A stretch of 15,441 nt of DNA, from contig JAHZNX010000021.1 of assembly GCA_020028375.1 (NCBI GenBank), positions 1 to 15,441 on the forward strand, given 5' to 3'. Below are positions 14,306-15,441 of the stretch, piece after piece. The notes beneath the pieces are model-generated. The model ran no database searches and was not told where the DNA came from. It saw nothing but the letters and a program-made list of their open reading frames with translations. Source of the DNA: Betaproteobacteria bacterium. Lineage in GTDB: Bacteria; Pseudomonadota; Gammaproteobacteria; Burkholderiales; SG8-41. The position numbers and the translations under genes are program-made. Within the stretch, counting starts at the first letter, position 1. Every line of letters begins with the position of its first letter.

Positions 14306-14776
14306 CTACAATCCGTAGGCGATGCGAATCAATGTGAGCGGATGGCGCTTGTGCGCACGGCTCGCGCCCATTCCCTGCCGGATGTGCCGCGCTGCGATCG
14401 CGCAATCCGAGCTGATGTAGTCCGGATCGGGCTCCGCCATCTGGCGGAATACGGGGCGCCCGATCTTCATGGAATTTTCGTAATACTCGGTCTTGACTCC
14501 CCAGGTGCCATCATGCCCGGAGCAGCGCTCGACCGTGACCACCGTCGTATCGGGGATCAACTGCAGGAGCTCGCGCGTCTTCTGGCCGATGTTCTGCACC
14601 CGCAGGTGGCACGGCACGTGATAGGACACCTTTCCGAGCGGCTGCCTGAAATCGGTCTTGAGCAGCCCGTCCTTGTGCCGGAGCACGAGGTACTCGAACG
14701 GGTCGAACATCGCTTCAGCGACCGCCTTCACGTCCGCATCGTCCGGAAACATCAGCGGCAGCTCCTGCTTGAACAT
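14306..14776 (-). pseudogene. C-terminal part of the Fe-S oxidoreductase (second frame of a broken gene)
   Basis: This 156-residue frame opens at ATG 14776 (MFKQELPLMFPDDAD) and contains the second cysteine-rich domain: HVPCHLRVQNIG, VERCSGHDGTWG and YISSDC, ending HPLTLIRIAYGL. It continues the protein that begins at 15441 but in a different frame. Nothing resembling a gene start (no good ribosome binding site) precedes the ATG, so it is the remainder of a single gene broken near 14777. Translation by reinitiation, since the upstream stop (14752) lies a few codons inside it, is conceivable. It ends 17 bp before the DUF3501 gene. Confidence 0.8.
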
Positions 14777-15441
14777 ACCAGCGTCACCGGCACCTCGTTG
14801 TGCGCGAGCACCTTGAGCAGATCGTGCCCGATGCCGGGCTCGTTGTAGTTCACGTAGCAGGTGGAGAAGACCGCGACCTTGCCCGGCGTGTGCTTTCCGT
14901 CGCGCGCCGGGAATGAGGCGTTGGCCCGGGCGCTGGCGCGGAATTGCTCGCGGGCGTACTCGGGCAGGATGCGCTCCTTGTGCACGCCCAGCGTCTTCTC
15001 CATGACGCCGCGGACGACTCGCGCCTTGTTGGCCGCATTCACGAATTGCACCACGACGGGGATGGTGGCGAGCCGGCCGATAGCGTCGGTGCTCGCCAGC
15101 AGCTTGTCGCGAAACCTCGCGCCCCCCTTGCGGAATCTGACCGCTTTGGCGCGCAGCATGAGCTGCGGAAAATCCACGTTCCACGGGTGCGGCGGCACAT
15201 ACGGGCACTTCGTCATGAAGCACATGTCGCACAAGTAGCACTGGTCGACCACCTTGCCGAAATCGCGCTTGTCCACGCCGTCGAGCTCGCCGCTCTTGCC
15301 CTCGTCGATTAGATTGAACAGCGTCGGAAATGCGGTGCAGAGGTTCACGCACCGGCGGCAGCCATGGCAGATATCGAAAACGCGTTCGAGCTCCTTGGCG
15401 AGCTTCGCCTCGTCGTAGAAATCCGCGGATTTCCAGTCGAG
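14752..15441 (-). pseudogene. Two-[4Fe-4S] oxidoreductase, HdrD/GlpC type, N-terminal part (partial at right edge, frame broken)
   Basis: The frame enters from the right edge (LDWKSADFYDEAKLAKELERVF..), so the true start is outside the window; the GTG at 15348 lies inside the first cluster motif and is not a start. Two ferredoxin-type motifs are visible: CHGCRRCVNLC and CYLCDMCFMTKCP, each for one [4Fe-4S] cluster. A conserved central part follows, up to FSTCYVNYNEPGIGHDLLKVLAHNEVP, the start of the first cysteine-rich (CCG) domain. After TLV the frame reads CSSRSCR and stops. The family is a soluble electron-transfer protein related to heterodisulfide reductase subunit D and GlpC, usually with a DUF3501 gene next to it, as here. 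The electron partner is unknown. Confidence 0.85.

Overview
This is a GC-rich (about two-thirds G+C by eye), gene-dense chromosomal window that looks like a betaproteobacterium of the Rhodocyclales / Nitrosomonadales / Burkholderiales type. The evidence is the linkage tRNA-Pro(CGG) - PP0621-like protein - pilS - pilR - ampD - nrdA - (nrdB) next to ispB / rplU-rpmA-obgE-proB, a 953-residue NrdA with two ATP-cones, and a CNP1-like exported protein. This placement rests on gene content and protein signatures recalled from these groups; no search was run. I see no prophage, transposase, CRISPR array or secretion island.

Left block (1-7572, all minus strand). Read in the direction of transcription, tRNA-Pro(CGG) is followed by a small membrane-anchored zinc-ribbon protein (PP0621-like, TTG start). 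This overlaps pilS (sensor kinase) by 4 bp, and pilS is followed by pilR (sigma-54 activator) and then ampD (anhydro-muramoyl-peptide amidase), each only a few bases apart. A 403-bp intergenic region then separates ampD from nrdA. It holds two hairpins, a perfect DnaA-box match, a sigma-70-like promoter, one strong NrdR box, and a degenerate second NrdR box that overlaps the -10. nrdA is followed after 13 bp by a new reading frame with a good ribosome binding site that leaves the window; nrdB is the likely identity.

Middle block (7573-11780). ispB (octaprenyl diphosphate synthase, minus strand, ending in an intrinsic terminator) is divergent from rplU-rpmA-obgE-proB (plus strand). rplU has a near-consensus sigma-70 promoter. 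A strong intrinsic terminator follows rpmA and runs almost into the obgE start codon. An imperfect inverted repeat spans the obgE-proB junction. Related sequence appears to form the basic C-terminal tail of AmpD, so a short interspersed repeat family seems to have been captured at gene ends.

Right block (11833-15441, all minus strand). A two-cluster Fe-S oxidoreductase of the HdrD/GlpC type (running off the right edge) is followed by a DUF3501 protein, a cyclopropane-fatty-acid-synthase-type methyltransferase and a CNP1-like exported protein. The Fe-S gene is split into two frames near 14777, and about 50 codons that carry part of its first cysteine-rich domain appear to be missing. It is either a real pseudogene or an assembly/sequence error.

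Overall the window is core metabolism and regulation: dNTP supply, type IV pilus control, peptidoglycan recycling, quinone side chains, ribosome and GTPase, proline, and membrane lipid modification. The points most worth a second look are the broken Fe-S gene, the obgE start next to a terminator, the nrd control region and the repeat-derived protein tails. I did not find a convincing new multi-gene system.
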